Shown piece by piece: positions 51,526 to 60,107 of a stretch of 64,000 nucleotides of DNA (position 1 is the first letter of the stretch; every line of letters begins with the position of its first letter). The position numbers and the translations under genes were made by a program. The stretch comes from an uncultured Eubacteriales bacterium (GTDB lineage Bacteria > Bacillota > Clostridia > Oscillospirales > Oscillospiraceae). The notes beneath the pieces are model-generated. The model was not told the DNA's origin. It saw nothing but the letters and a program-made list of their open reading frames with translations, and made no database searches. The stretch is from contig UQUO01000001.1 in assembly GCA_900544295.1 (NCBI GenBank), forward strand, positions 186,001 through 250,000. The letters are read 5' to 3'.

Positions 51526-52519
51526 TTTCAACCCCCCCAAATATGATGAGCATGAGCTCCTCCGCGCCTATGCCTCCGAAAAACTCGTATAGCGGAAAGG
51601 CCCTCAGCCTCTCCGCGAACTCAGCCGGCTCAAAGCGGCAGCCCCTGAGGGCCTCACAGAGCTCCGAGCAGTCCCGCAGGGAGAGGAAGTCCCCGACGAA
51701 GGCCGCGGCCTCTATCTTGCCAGCAACGAGCTGGAGCTGCGCCTCTATACTTCCGGCGGGGAAGCGCCGGCGAGCGCGGAAGGAGAAATCCGGCGAGCGG
51801 CCCCGGTTCCAGTCCCAGCTGCGGTATTTTGCGTTCGCGAGCTCCTCGACCCGTGCCAGCTCCTCCTGCCCCAGGCTCTCGCACACAAGCCCGCCCTGCG
51901 CCAGCTGCGCGAGTATGGCACGCCGAAAACCGTGTACGTCCAAGTCCCCGCCGAGGAAGTCCCGAATGTTGCCCGTCCGGCTGCGCACGGATTTTGCGGC
52001 CTTGGATTCGAACTTGTCCGCCCTGGGTCTGAGCGCCGAGGCGAGGGCGTCCGCGTCCGTGTCGAACAGCAGCGTGCCGTGGTGGAGCACCCTGCCGCCA
52101 CTGAGCCTCTGGGCGGTGCCGGAGACCTTCCGACCGTCAATGCAGATGTCGTTCCTGCCGGAGAGCTCCGCCCTCAGCCCGAGCGAGCGTAGTGCGGAGC
52201 AGACGGGCCTCGCCAGCGCCTGCATACTCAGCTCCGCCGTGTTCCCGGCTTCGGTGATGAACGAGTAGTTGAGGTTCCCAAGGTCGTGGTAGACCGCGCC
52301 GCCGCCGGTCATGCGCCGGACGACGCGGATGCCGTGCGAGCTGACATAGGCCTCGTCAACCTCCTCGGAGACGTTCTGGTTGAGGCCTATTATCACCGAG
52401 CTCTCGTTCTGCCATAGGATGAGCCAGTCGCCCTCCCTCTTGTTCTCGAGCACGTACTCTTCAAAGGCCAGGTTGAACTCCGGCTCGGTGCTTCCCGTTT
52501 CGAGGTAGTGCAGGGCCAT
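51503..52519 (-). CDS. lplA: Lipoate-protein ligase A
   Basis: 338 residues from ATG 52519 with GGAGG 6 nt upstream. The lipoate ligase catalytic domain has SSVIIGLNQNV, RRMTGGGAVYHDLGNLNYSF (lipoyl-AMP site) and DICIDGRKVSGTAQRL (catalytic Lys). A C-terminal accessory domain of ~90 residues follows. It attaches scavenged lipoate to the lipoyl domains of E2 and E3 encoded nearby. Translationally coupled to acoR, so the helper enzyme and regulator are made together. Confidence 0.94.
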   Translation of the reverse strand: MALHYLETGSTEPEFNLAFEEYVLENKREGDWLILWQNESSVIIGLNQNVSEEVDEAYVSSHGIRVVRRMTGGGAVYHDLGNLNYSFITEAGNTAELSMQALARPVCSALRSLGLRAELSGRNDICIDGRKVSGTAQRLSGGRVLHHGTLLFDTDADALASALRPRADKFESKAAKSVRSRTGNIRDFLGGDLDVHGFRRAILAQLAQGGLVCESLGQEELARVEELANAKYRSWDWNRGRSPDFSFRARRRFPAGSIEAQLQLVAGKIEAAAFVGDFLSLRDCSELCEALRGCRFEPAEFAERLRAFPLYEFFGGIGAEELMLIIFGGVENEGSQKV

Positions 52520-52649
52520 GATGCGCCTCCGTCTCATGTGTTGAGAAAAGTATAGCAGATTTTTACGCGCAAGGCAAGCGATTCTCAAAATATTCTCAGG
52601 CGCAGCCCGCCGGGCGCGAAAAAAGCAGAGCCCCGGGAGAGGCTCCGCC

Positions 52650-53251
52650 CAAGCTTTAAATTTCAGCAGGCCGAGCTGGCGGAGGATGAAGGGCATGTTC
52701 TTGCTCGAGGAGCCGATTGCGAGCCTGAGGCCCATGCGGTTGTTGATCTCGCAGCCGAAACAAACCCCCAAAAGGTTGTTAGTGAATAATCCATCTCCAG
52801 TAACTGAAGCAGCTAATGACGAAAACGGAGTCAAGCTGCCATAATATGTGCCCTTGTTGACAATGACAGTGCCGCCGTCTACCTCAATGCCCGTACCTTC
52901 AAATTTCGCCGCATTTACAGCGAGGGTGCCGCCTTCTTCAACAATTATCGCGGGGCCATCGTAGCCGTCAACCATCTTGTAGGTAGTGGCAATGTTCCGG
53001 TTATAATCCTTAGCATAAGCATCAAGAACAACAAGTCCGTTATTTTCAACAGTAATGGGATTGCTAAGTGTTACTGTTAAGGGTGTGGTTGGCATATCCA
53101 TCTCGTTTGTCAACAGCAGTCGGCCCCCGCTGCTGACCGTAACAGGGCCTGTTATATAGTAATCGCCATAATATTTGGAATTGTGACACGGTTGAGTTAA
53201 CTGGATTCCTATAGTAAAGTAGGACGTACCTATAAAATCCCGAAAATACAT
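52650..53251 (-). pseudogene. Fused relics: beta-helix surface protein piece and beta-phosphoglucomutase piece
   Basis: An open frame continues upstream of lplA but holds unrelated pieces. 52750-53251 encodes beta-helix-like repeats (VTVSSGGRLLLTNEM, PITVENNGLVVLDAYA, IIVEEGGTLAVNAAKF, IEVDGGTVIVNKGTYYG). Around 52660-52745 the frame reads NRMGLRLAIGSSSKNMPFIL, a beta-phosphoglucomutase core motif. Neither has a start, an end or a full domain. They look like stranded pieces joined by deletion. Confidence 0.55.
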
Positions 53252-53373
53252 ATCTTGAGCTATCTGAGAGTTTTCTCTCGAGCATAGCCGTATCCTTGTG
53301 CATATCGAGGCCTCTGTTTATACTGGTATAGTCAACGGCGGGTAATACGTCTCACTCGGAAGGAGGGCACAAT

Positions 53374-54144
53374 ATGGTAGCCGGACACACGCAAGAAAAG
53401 CGCGGATACTTCTATATCGTCCTCAATTATAAAGATTCAGCCGGGGAGCCGAAACCGACAGCGCCGGCCGTGGCTGTCCCGGTCACATCGCTGACTGGCG
53501 ATGTACTGTTTGCGGACTTTATGCTGAGCTGGCTGGACGTCATCAAACGCTCCGTTTCGCCGGTGACCTTCTCGTCGTACTCGGAAATGGTCAAGGGCAT
53601 TACCGTGCCTTATTTCAGGAAAACCGGAATAAGGCTCTCAGCCCTGAAGCCGCGCGATATACAAGCGTTTTATGACGAGAAAATAAAGACCGTCTCCGCA
53701 AACTCCGTCATACACTACCACGCCAACATACACAAGGCACTGGACATGGCGGTGAAGCTGGAGCTGATTCCGAACAATCCCTCGAATCACGTCGAGCTGC
53801 CAAAGAAAGCCCGATTTGTCGGGAGCTTTTACAACAGCGACGAGCTGAACGAGCTTTTTGCCGCGACAAAAGGCACGAAGCTGGAGATTCCTGTACTGTT
53901 CGGAGCCTTCTACGGCCTACGGAGAAGCGAGGTTGTCGGCCTCAAGTGGGATGCGATAGACTTTGAAAACAACACCATCACAATTCGCCACACCGTGACG
54001 ACGTGCCGCATCGACGGTAAAAAGGTGATGGTGGCTGCCGACAGGACGAAGAACAAATCCAGCATGAGGACGCTGCCGCTGGTGCCGTTTTTCAAAGAGC
54101 GTCTGCCCTGCCTTCAAGACCAGCAGAATAAGTGGCTTTTATGA
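53374..54144 (+). pseudogene. Tyrosine integrase, C-terminally truncated
   Basis: The start is intact: ATG 53374 after GGAAGGAGGG and MVAGHTQEKRGYFYIVLNY. The core-binding domain and the first catalytic Arg box (FYGLRRSEVVGLKWDAIDFE) are clear and closely parallel to the integrase at 40959-42107. The frame stops at codon 257, about 130 residues early, losing the HxxR, late His and Tyr. The break at ~54135 abuts the truncated helicase gene on the other strand, so one event removed both ends. Confidence 0.85.
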
Positions 54145-54682
54145 AGCTGTCTCTCAGCTCGCCCTCATCATACCCGGCCATCAATGAGCCGTCAACGATA
54201 CCGGCTATGTCGTGACGGTGTGCGTCGAAATACATCTCGGCGAGGTCGCGCGCCACATCTTGAAGCTGGCTGGAGAGCCACTCGCCCTCGGCGTTGAATG
54301 CCTGCCGCAAGCCGAGCTGGACTTCGGCGAGGTTCCCGTCGTTTATCTCCCACGGCGAGAACGGGCGCGAGCTGCGCCGGGTGCCGGTGTCGGCGATGTC
54401 GAAGACGTAGCGGAGCCTCGGCGCGTCGCCGAAGTGGTCCACGAGCGCGATGCCCTTCGCGCCGCGCCGGACATAGCGGCGCATGGTGTCGACCCACACC
54501 TCGTAGCTTGCGCAGGCCGTGGCCTCCGGCCGCTGGGCGTGGATCATGAGCTGGTCGGCGAACGGGTACTTGTACAGCCGCGATGCAGTGTCCAGAAACG
54601 CCGTCCAAGCGCCCACGCTGCCCGCCAGCCCCAGCGCAGTCTCGCGGGCGAGGTCCAAGTAAGTGTCCACCTTAGCAGGCAT
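54092..54682 (-). pseudogene. Large element helicase/methylase protein, only the N-terminus left
   Basis: ATG 54682 follows AAAGGAGGCG. The sequence MPAKVDTYLDLARETALGLA, RLYKYPFADQLMIHAQRPEA, YVRRGAKGIALVDHFG is the conserved N-terminus of the very large (usually over 2,000 residues) SNF2-helicase/antirestriction-type protein of Tn1549-like elements. After about 180 codons (~54138) it runs into antisense integrase sequence and stops. Non-functional. Confidence 0.8.
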
Positions 54683-54781
54683 CGCGCCCGCCTCCTTTCT
54701 GTTGTGTAAATAGTTTTAGCGACAGGCAAAGCGTTTGCCTGTCGCTATTAGTCCCCAAAATATATATTAAGCGGGAGCTGT

Positions 54782-55714
54782 CTATCTGATAACAACACTG
54801 ACTTCCGTGATATTCAGCCCCTCGTCCAGCCGGAAGCTGGCGTAAGAGCAGCAGGTGATGAGCACGGTCGAGGGGACGCCGCCCTCGTAAAAGAGCGAGG
54901 CAAAGACCGTCCCGGCCTCGCTGCCGTAGAAGGTGTCGTACCAGCCGTCCGGCGCGCTGACGGAGCGCGGGTCGCGGCTCCAGATGTCGAGGGGGTTCGG
55001 GAAGCGCACGACGATGTCCGCATAGCTGTCCCCGACCTCGAGCCCGCGGAGCCGCCCCGCCGACGCCTCCTCCTCAAACATGGGCATCCAGTACATGGCG
55101 CGGCCGAGATATTCGTCCGGCAGGCGCTTGAACTCCGTGGGCAGGTACTGCACCGAGTCGTTTTCTCCCGTGCCGCTGTCGATGACCGGCTGTCCGCCGC
55201 TGAGAGAGAACTCAAAGCCCGGCGTGTCCTCCGCCCAGGCCGCGCGCTCGAAGCCGGTGTAGGAGAGCGTCAGCCTGTCCCCATCGACCGAGAGCCGCCC
55301 GGTGAGCGCGCTCGCGCCCAGCACGGGCTCAAGCCAAAGCCCATGTTTGCCGCAATCGACGCTGAATTCGCCCGAGTCCACCGCTTTAGCGGAAAAGGCC
55401 CTAGCGCTCATGAGCATATTGCCGTCAAGATATTCCACAACCTCATATGTAAAGCAGCTGTACACCTTGAACGGCGTGCTGCCGTCCTCCTCCGCGCCTA
55501 GGTAAAGCAGCGCCCGGCCGCAAAAATGCTCGGCCTGCCAGACGCTGACCGGCTCAAAATCCATGGGCGGGATATAATCCGGCAGAGACGAGGCTTCAGG
55601 CATAGGAGCCGCTGTGGGCGTGGTGACAGCAGGCGTCGGCGTTGCCTCCACCACCTCCGCACCGCAGGCGGCGAGGAGGAGCAGGGCGAGAATAAGAGGG
55701 ATTATACGCTTCAT
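54782..55714 (-). CDS. Hypothetical lipoprotein of the element
   Basis: 310 residues from ATG 55714 (GGGAGG 8 nt upstream). A lipoprotein signal (MKRIIPLILALLLLAACG, Cys17) is followed by a Thr/Pro-rich linker and a globular domain with no family I recognise. It contains DDTP-like acidic turns and a C-terminal VGDSYADIVVRFPN. It lies between the helicase remnant and topB; its element-specific role is unknown. Confidence 0.7.
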   Translation of the reverse strand: MKRIIPLILALLLLAACGAEVVEATPTPAVTTPTAAPMPEASSLPDYIPPMDFEPVSVWQAEHFCGRALLYLGAEEDGSTPFKVYSCFTYEVVEYLDGNMLMSARAFSAKAVDSGEFSVDCGKHGLWLEPVLGASALTGRLSVDGDRLTLSYTGFERAAWAEDTPGFEFSLSGGQPVIDSGTGENDSVQYLPTEFKRLPDEYLGRAMYWMPMFEEEASAGRLRGLEVGDSYADIVVRFPNPLDIWSRDPRSVSAPDGWYDTFYGSEAGTVFASLFYEGGVPSTVLITCCSYASFRLDEGLNITEVSVVIR

Positions 55715-55793
55715 GCCGGTGACCTCCCTTGATGGCATTTACCATATTCAGTCTATAAGACCCCTTGCCGCATGTCAACACATATATTCCTAC

Positions 55794-57830
55794 TCAACGA
55801 GACTTGCCAAAGTCCAGCCAGTAGACAACCCTCTCGCCGTCGTCTTTGAGGATGAGGTCGGCGGGGTAGTAGGCGTCGCGCTTGGCGGAGTAGACCTCGT
55901 TAATATGTATCCGCCCGTCTCGAAGGAGCTGGGCGGCCTGAGACTTGCTCAGGCGGATGCGCTTGGCGGCGAGGAACTTGTTGTCTGTCCAGAGTGCAAA
56001 GCGGCAGATGCTGCTCTCGCAGAAATAGCCCTTCTTGCCCGTCACGACGTTGCAGCCGCAGCGCGGGCATTTGCCTATTACCTCGCCGATCGTTGGAAAC
56101 TGCGGCGAGGCCAGCTTCGGCGTGTAATTGCCGCACAGCTCGCGCACCATGTCCTCAATGCCCGACATGAACACTTCCGGTGCAAGCTCGCCGCGCTCGA
56201 CCTGGCTTAGTTTCTGCTCCCACTCGGACGTGAGTTCAGCTGAGGCAAGCTGCTCCGGAAGCACAGCCGTGAGTGCCGCGCCCGTCTGCGTAGGGATGAG
56301 GGACACGTTCTTCTTTGCCTTCTTTCGCTCTATGAAGCCCGCAGCCACTAGCTTTTCAATTATGCCTGCCCGCGTCGCGGGCGTACCCAGCCCCTTGCGC
56401 TCGGCTTCCTCCGGCGTCTCCCCGGCGTTCTCCATGGCCTTCAGGAGTGTACCCTCAGTGAAATGCGCCGGGGGCGAGGTCTGGCCCTCCTTGACCTCGG
56501 CACTCAAGACATTCAGCTCGTCGCCCTCGTGCAATTCCGGCAGTGAGCTGTCCCGGCGCTCAGCGATGTCGTATGCGCGCCAGCCGGGGTCGAGGACGGT
56601 CTTACCCTTGACGCTGTATGTGACGCCGCCGCAGGCAAGCTCGACGCTCGTCTCCAGCCAGCGGTGGGGCGCGGAAACGGCCCGGAACACCTGCGCTGCC
56701 ATGAGCCGGAGCAGCTCGCACTCGCCCGCAGGCAGGTCGTCAAGCTCGCAGTCCGCGGCGCTCATGGTGGGAACGAGCGCGTGGTGGTCGGAGACCTTGG
56801 CGCTGTCGCAGACCTGTTCAGCGTAGACGGCAAACGGCGGCTCAAGGCCGCAGATGCCAGCCGCGCAGAGGACGAGGGACTTCACGCCCTCCTCCATGCC
56901 GTCCGTGAGATAGCGGCTGTCCGTGCGCGGGTAGGTGCATAGGCGTTTCTCGTAGAGGGATTGAAGATAGTCCAGTGTCTGCTGGGCGGTGTAGCCGAGG
57001 ACGCGGTTGGCCTCGCGCTGGAGCACGGTCAGGTCGTAGAGCACGGGGGCGTTCTCGTACTTCTCCTTGGTGCTGACCGCTGTCACGACGCACTTGCCGC
57101 CGGCAGAGACCACGGCTTCCTCAGCCTCGGCCCTGTTGCTGAACCGCTTGCTCTCAGCGGAAAATTCTCCGAGGTGCAGCTGGGCGGTATAAAAGGCTTC
57201 GGGTACGAAGCCCGCAATGCCCGCCTCGCGCTGAGTGAGCAGCGCGAGTGTGGGCGAGACGACGCGGCCTGTGTTCAGGGTGCGGTGGTAGGTGACGGAG
57301 AGCAGCCGCGTGGCGTTGATGCCGACGAGCCAGTCGGCGCGTTCCCGGCAGCGCGCAGCGGCAAAGAGCCTGTCATAGTCCGCACCGGGGCGCAGTTCGC
57401 CGAGGGCGCGGCGTATCTCGACCTCTTCCATCGAGTTGAGCCAGAGGCGCAGAGTAGGCTTGGTGCAGCCCGTGAGTTCGTAGAGGTTGCGGAAGATGAG
57501 CTCGCCCTCGCGTCCGGCGTCGCAGGCGTTTATGACCTGGGAGACGTCGTCTCTGAGCATCAGGCCGCGCAGGATTCCGAACTGTTTTCGCTTGTCCTGA
57601 GGCACTCTGTAGCGCCAGTCCTGGGGCAGTATGGGCAGGTCGGCTACGCGCCAGCGGCTGAGCTGCGGGTCGTATGCCTCGGCGCTTACGAGCTGCGCCA
57701 GATGCCCCAGGCACCAGCCCACGACATACCCGTTGCCCTCAAAGTACCCGTCCTTACGCGCCAGCGCCCCGACCACCGCGGCAATAGCCTGCGCGACGGA
57801 GGGCTTTTCGGTTATTATGAGTGTCTGCAT
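55794..57830 (-). CDS. topB: DNA topoisomerase III (element type)
   Basis: 678 residues, a type IA topoisomerase that decatenates DNA during element replication or transfer. The TOPRIM domain has LIITEKPSVAQAIA (2-15) and NACDAGREGELIFR (~100-113). The active-site Tyr is in LCTYPRTDSRYLTDGM (~301-316). The C-terminus has a four-Cys zinc motif (CPRCGCN ... GYFCESSIC). In Tn1549-like elements topB follows DUF4366 as it does here. Intact by length and motifs. Confidence 0.95.
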   Translation of the reverse strand: MQTLIITEKPSVAQAIAAVVGALARKDGYFEGNGYVVGWCLGHLAQLVSAEAYDPQLSRWRVADLPILPQDWRYRVPQDKRKQFGILRGLMLRDDVSQVINACDAGREGELIFRNLYELTGCTKPTLRLWLNSMEEVEIRRALGELRPGADYDRLFAAARCRERADWLVGINATRLLSVTYHRTLNTGRVVSPTLALLTQREAGIAGFVPEAFYTAQLHLGEFSAESKRFSNRAEAEEAVVSAGGKCVVTAVSTKEKYENAPVLYDLTVLQREANRVLGYTAQQTLDYLQSLYEKRLCTYPRTDSRYLTDGMEEGVKSLVLCAAGICGLEPPFAVYAEQVCDSAKVSDHHALVPTMSAADCELDDLPAGECELLRLMAAQVFRAVSAPHRWLETSVELACGGVTYSVKGKTVLDPGWRAYDIAERRDSSLPELHEGDELNVLSAEVKEGQTSPPAHFTEGTLLKAMENAGETPEEAERKGLGTPATRAGIIEKLVAAGFIERKKAKKNVSLIPTQTGAALTAVLPEQLASAELTSEWEQKLSQVERGELAPEVFMSGIEDMVRELCGNYTPKLASPQFPTIGEVIGKCPRCGCNVVTGKKGYFCESSICRFALWTDNKFLAAKRIRLSKSQAAQLLRDGRIHINEVYSAKRDAYYPADLILKDDGERVVYWLDFGKSR

Positions 57831-57857
57831 ATGTTCATCCTTTCGAGAAAAATAAAA

Positions 57858-57889
57858 GAGGCCAGCTCTCGCTGGCCTCTCGGCGTTGT
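57858..57889 (-). terminator. Terminator between toxin and topB; copy 1 of a 32-bp repeat
   Basis: Hairpin GAGGCCAGC / GCTGGCCTC with loop TCTC. Read on the minus strand it is followed by TTTTATTTTT. The same 32 bp recur at 58551-58582. Confidence 0.7.
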
Positions 57890-57896
57890 GTTTGGT

Positions 57897-58214
57897 TTAT
57901 ATGAGGGACTGCAAGTCCCGCCTGTTGTACAATATGCGCCGGACTTCCATCACGTCGTCGATGACGACATAGAAGATGACGTAGTTGCGCACATAGATGC
58001 GGTAGTATGGGTACTTGCGCTCCTTAGCCGACCTGTACGGCTCAAATGCCTCGGCGCAGGAGGTGCGCTCCTTGATGGCGCGTTCGACATCGTCCACGAG
58101 CGCGAGCGCGGCGACGGGGTTCTCAAGCTGTAGCGAGAAATAATCCACTATCTCGTTCAAGTCTTCCTCAAACAGAGGAAGTATCCGCAGCTTATACCTT
58201 CCTATGTCCATCAA
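57897..58214 (-). CDS. RelE/ParE-family toxin (module 1)
   Basis: 105 residues. The pattern YKLRILPLFEEDLNEIVDYF, NPVAALALVDDVERAI, RKYPYYRIYVRNYVIFYVV and ILYNRRDL is that of the ParE/RelE fold. Its start overlaps the end of the upstream antitoxin gene by 23 bp. RelE-type toxins cleave mRNA on the ribosome and ParE types poison gyrase; sequence alone does not decide. Confidence 0.85.
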   Translation of the reverse strand: MMDIGRYKLRILPLFEEDLNEIVDYFSLQLENPVAALALVDDVERAIKERTSCAEAFEPYRSAKERKYPYYRIYVRNYVIFYVVIDDVMEVRRILYNRRDLQSLI

Positions 58215-58461
58215 TGCGCTCCCTCACACGCGAGAACACCTCGTCGGACGAAAAGCGGCGCGTGTCCTCGGCGGCGGCGCGGTCAGCCTCGTCCAGCTTG
58301 GCCTCCACGTTCTCGGTCAGGGCCGAATACTGTTCAAGGCTCATAACGACCATGGAGCCATAGCCGTTTTTCGTGAGATACACGGGCTGCCCGCGTTTGA
58401 CGGTCTCCTCGATCTCCGAGAACTTGTTCCGAAGGTCGGAAACCGGACGAATGTTCAACAT
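58192..58461 (-). CDS. Phd/YefM-family antitoxin (module 1)
   Basis: 89 residues: MLNIRPVSDLRNKFSEIEET, QPVYLTKNGYGSMVVMSLEQY is the Phd/YefM DNA-binding domain, followed by an acidic toxin-binding tail. It neutralises the overlapping toxin and would autorepress the pair. Confidence 0.87.
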   Translation of the reverse strand: MLNIRPVSDLRNKFSEIEETVKRGQPVYLTKNGYGSMVVMSLEQYSALTENVEAKLDEADRAAAEDTRRFSSDEVFSRVRERIDGHRKV

Positions 58462-58550
58462 AGTCTCAGCCTCCTATCTGGCATTATATTATCAGAATTA
58501 TGCCAGATGTGCAACAGCTTATTCTTTGAAACATGGGCGGACGCAGCCGA

Positions 58551-58582
58551 GAGGCCAGCTCTCGCTGGCCTCTCGGCGTTGT
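58551..58582. repeat. Copy 2 of the 32-bp hairpin repeat
   Basis: Identical to 57858-57889, but here the stem extends to 14 bp (GCCGAGAGGCCAGC / GCTGGCCTCTCGGC) and no T run follows. It lies just after the second toxin gene. Confidence 0.7.
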
Positions 58583-58591
58583 ATCGGCATC

Positions 58592-58903
58592 TCAGAAGCT
58601 GCTTCGTGAATACCGGATGGTCAGTATTACGACCCTCCGGTTCAGCTCGTCGATGCTGTATATTATTGTGTAGTTCTTCACCAGCAGCTGGCGGTAGTCC
58701 TTGCAGGCATAGATGCCTTTGCGCCGCTCGGGGCAGCGGTGAGGCATATTGCCAAGCGAGAGGATACCGGCCTCAGGTTCGTCAATAAGGGCTGCTGCGG
58801 TGCCGGGTTCCTGGAGGTTCCTCGACACATAAGCGAAGATGCCCTCAAGATTCCGCCGGGCTTCGTCGGTCAGCCCAACAGTGTAGGCAGCATTCTCATC
58901 CAA
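58592..58903 (-). CDS. RelE/ParE-family toxin (module 2)
   Basis: 103 residues: YTVGLTDEARRNLEGIFAYV, PGTAAALIDEPEAGILSLGN, CKDYRQLLVKNYTIIYSID and VVILTIRYSRSSF are typical ParE/RelE strands. It overlaps the antitoxin stop by 8 bp. It is clearly diverged from module 1, so this is a second, not a recently copied, module. Confidence 0.87.
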   Translation of the reverse strand: MDENAAYTVGLTDEARRNLEGIFAYVSRNLQEPGTAAALIDEPEAGILSLGNMPHRCPERRKGIYACKDYRQLLVKNYTIIYSIDELNRRVVILTIRYSRSSF

Positions 58904-59159
58904 GGTACTTGCTCCTCAACTCGTCAAAGGTGTCCTTCACGTCGTGGAGCCGTCCGTTCCTCTTGTACTCCGCCTCGGAAGCCGCTATTGCGGCGTCGGT
59001 GCGGGCAGTTTCAAACATATCCTCGTAGGTCTCCATGCTCATCAGCACCAAGTCGCCGTAGCCGTTTTTGGTGATAAACACAGGCTCGCGCTGCGCATGG
59101 CAGAAGTCCGAGATCTCATTTGTGTTGCGCAAATCTGTAATGGGACGAATAAGCGGCAT
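58896..59159 (-). CDS. Phd/YefM-family antitoxin (module 2)
   Basis: 87 residues: LIRPITDLRNTNEISDFCHA, EPVFITKNGYGDLVLMSMET, then a charged C-terminal tail. Partner of the toxin at 58592. AGGAGGCGA lies upstream, and an AT-rich stretch with TATTATG-like repeats (59180-59215) probably holds the promoter and autoregulatory site. Confidence 0.87.
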   Translation of the reverse strand: MPLIRPITDLRNTNEISDFCHAQREPVFITKNGYGDLVLMSMETYEDMFETARTDAAIAASEAEYKRNGRLHDVKDTFDELRSKYLG

Positions 59160-59217
59160 ATGCGTCGCCTCCTTTGTACGTTATTATAGCATAATAGCAG
59201 CATAATAACAACACACT

Positions 59218-59349
59218 TTATTTCCTCTCTGCGTCCCTGTAACACGGCCTGACACATCCCAGCCCATATCTTGCGCAGCCGTAGCAGAAGTGGCCCTCGG
59301 GCGGTTTGGGCGGCGGGTCGGGTTTGGGCGCGGGCGGTATCTTTGTCAT
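59218..59349 (-). CDS. Small Pro/Cys-rich element protein (43 residues)
   Basis: ATG 59347-59349 to TAA 59218-59220. The sequence is a Pro/Lys-rich head (MTKIPPAPKPDPPPKPPEGH) and a four-Cys tail (FCYGCARYGLGCVRPCYRDA). Short proteins of this kind with CYGC...GC..PC.R lie next to DUF4366 genes in Tn1549-like elements. The spaced Cys suggest a small zinc knuckle; the role is unknown. Confidence 0.65.
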   Translation of the reverse strand: MTKIPPAPKPDPPPKPPEGHFCYGCARYGLGCVRPCYRDAERK

Positions 59350-59384
59350 CAGGGCCCCGAAGGGGCTATTCGTGAAGAGGTATC

Positions 59385-60107
59385 TCACTTGGCCTCGTCC
59401 TCCTCGTCGTCCTCGGGGAACTCGTAGTCGTCGAGGTCGGTGTCGCCGCTGGTGTCGGGTTTCTTCTTGCGGAACTTCAAAAAGGCCGCGGCAGCGCCCG
59501 CGATGAGCAGCAGGATGAGTACGATGGGAAGAATGGCTGCCGCGTTGAAGCCGCCTTCATCTTCAGGCTCGGTTGTCGCAGCCGGGGTCGGAGTGGGCGT
59601 CGGCTCGGGTTCCTCGCCCTTGCAGCCCTTGAGGTCGTTGCGGCATACGGGGCAGTCGGTGTTCACCTCGCCCGCCTCGCACTTGACCTCGCAGTCGCAC
59701 TCGGCCTCGTAGCCCTCATCCTCCAGCAGCGCGAGCAGGTCGGACTCGTCCACGAGGTTGAGGAAGTAGACGTCACCGGTGCTGTGGTCGATGACGAGGT
59801 AGAAGACATTGCCGCTTTTCGTCTCAACTGTCACGAACTGCATCTTGCCGCCCTCGCCAATCTCCTCGCTGGAGTAGTAACTGCCGTCGAGGATGTCGTC
59901 TATGAGCGCGAGGTTACCGTCCGGCGTCAGCCCGCCGAGCGAGGGCAGCTCAGGCTCCGAGACCGGCTCCGTCGTGACGCTGATGCTCGTCATGGGTCCG
60001 CCCGGTTCGTTCGCGCCGTCCTCGTTCGAGGCGTAGTACGCGCCCGCAGGCAGGGCAAGCGAGAGCGTGAGCGCGGCGGCGCACAGAAGCGGTGCGAGTT
60101 TACGCAT
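59385..60107 (-). CDS. DUF4366 (CD1107-like) mobile-element membrane protein
   Basis: 240 residues from ATG 60107 (GGGAGG 8 nt upstream). A signal peptide (LAPLLCAAALTLSLALPAGA) precedes the DUF4366 core (LIDDILDGSYYSSEEIGEGGK, VETKSGNVFYLVIDHSTGDV, FLNLVDESDLLALLEDEG). A Cys-rich stretch, a Thr/Pro linker, one membrane helix (AAAILPIVLILLLIAGAAAA) and an acidic tail follow. It is an extracellular, membrane-anchored component of the conjugation region. Overlaps DUF4315 by 8 bp. Confidence 0.88.
   Translation of the reverse strand: MRKLAPLLCAAALTLSLALPAGAYYASNEDGANEPGGPMTSISVTTEPVSEPELPSLGGLTPDGNLALIDDILDGSYYSSEEIGEGGKMQFVTVETKSGNVFYLVIDHSTGDVYFLNLVDESDLLALLEDEGYEAECDCEVKCEAGEVNTDCPVCRNDLKGCKGEEPEPTPTPTPAATTEPEDEGGFNAAAILPIVLILLLIAGAAAAFLKFRKKKPDTSGDTDLDDYEFPEDDEEDEAK

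Noticed and set aside
49966..51546. 526-codon plus-strand frame opposite acoR
   Set aside because: Antisense shadow; no family resemblance, while the minus strand has full GAF-PAS-AAA-Fis content.
51503..53251. A single 582-residue protein including lipoate ligase
   Set aside because: The first 244 codons are unrelated relics; the ligase has its own GGAGG and ATG at 52519 and full family length from there.
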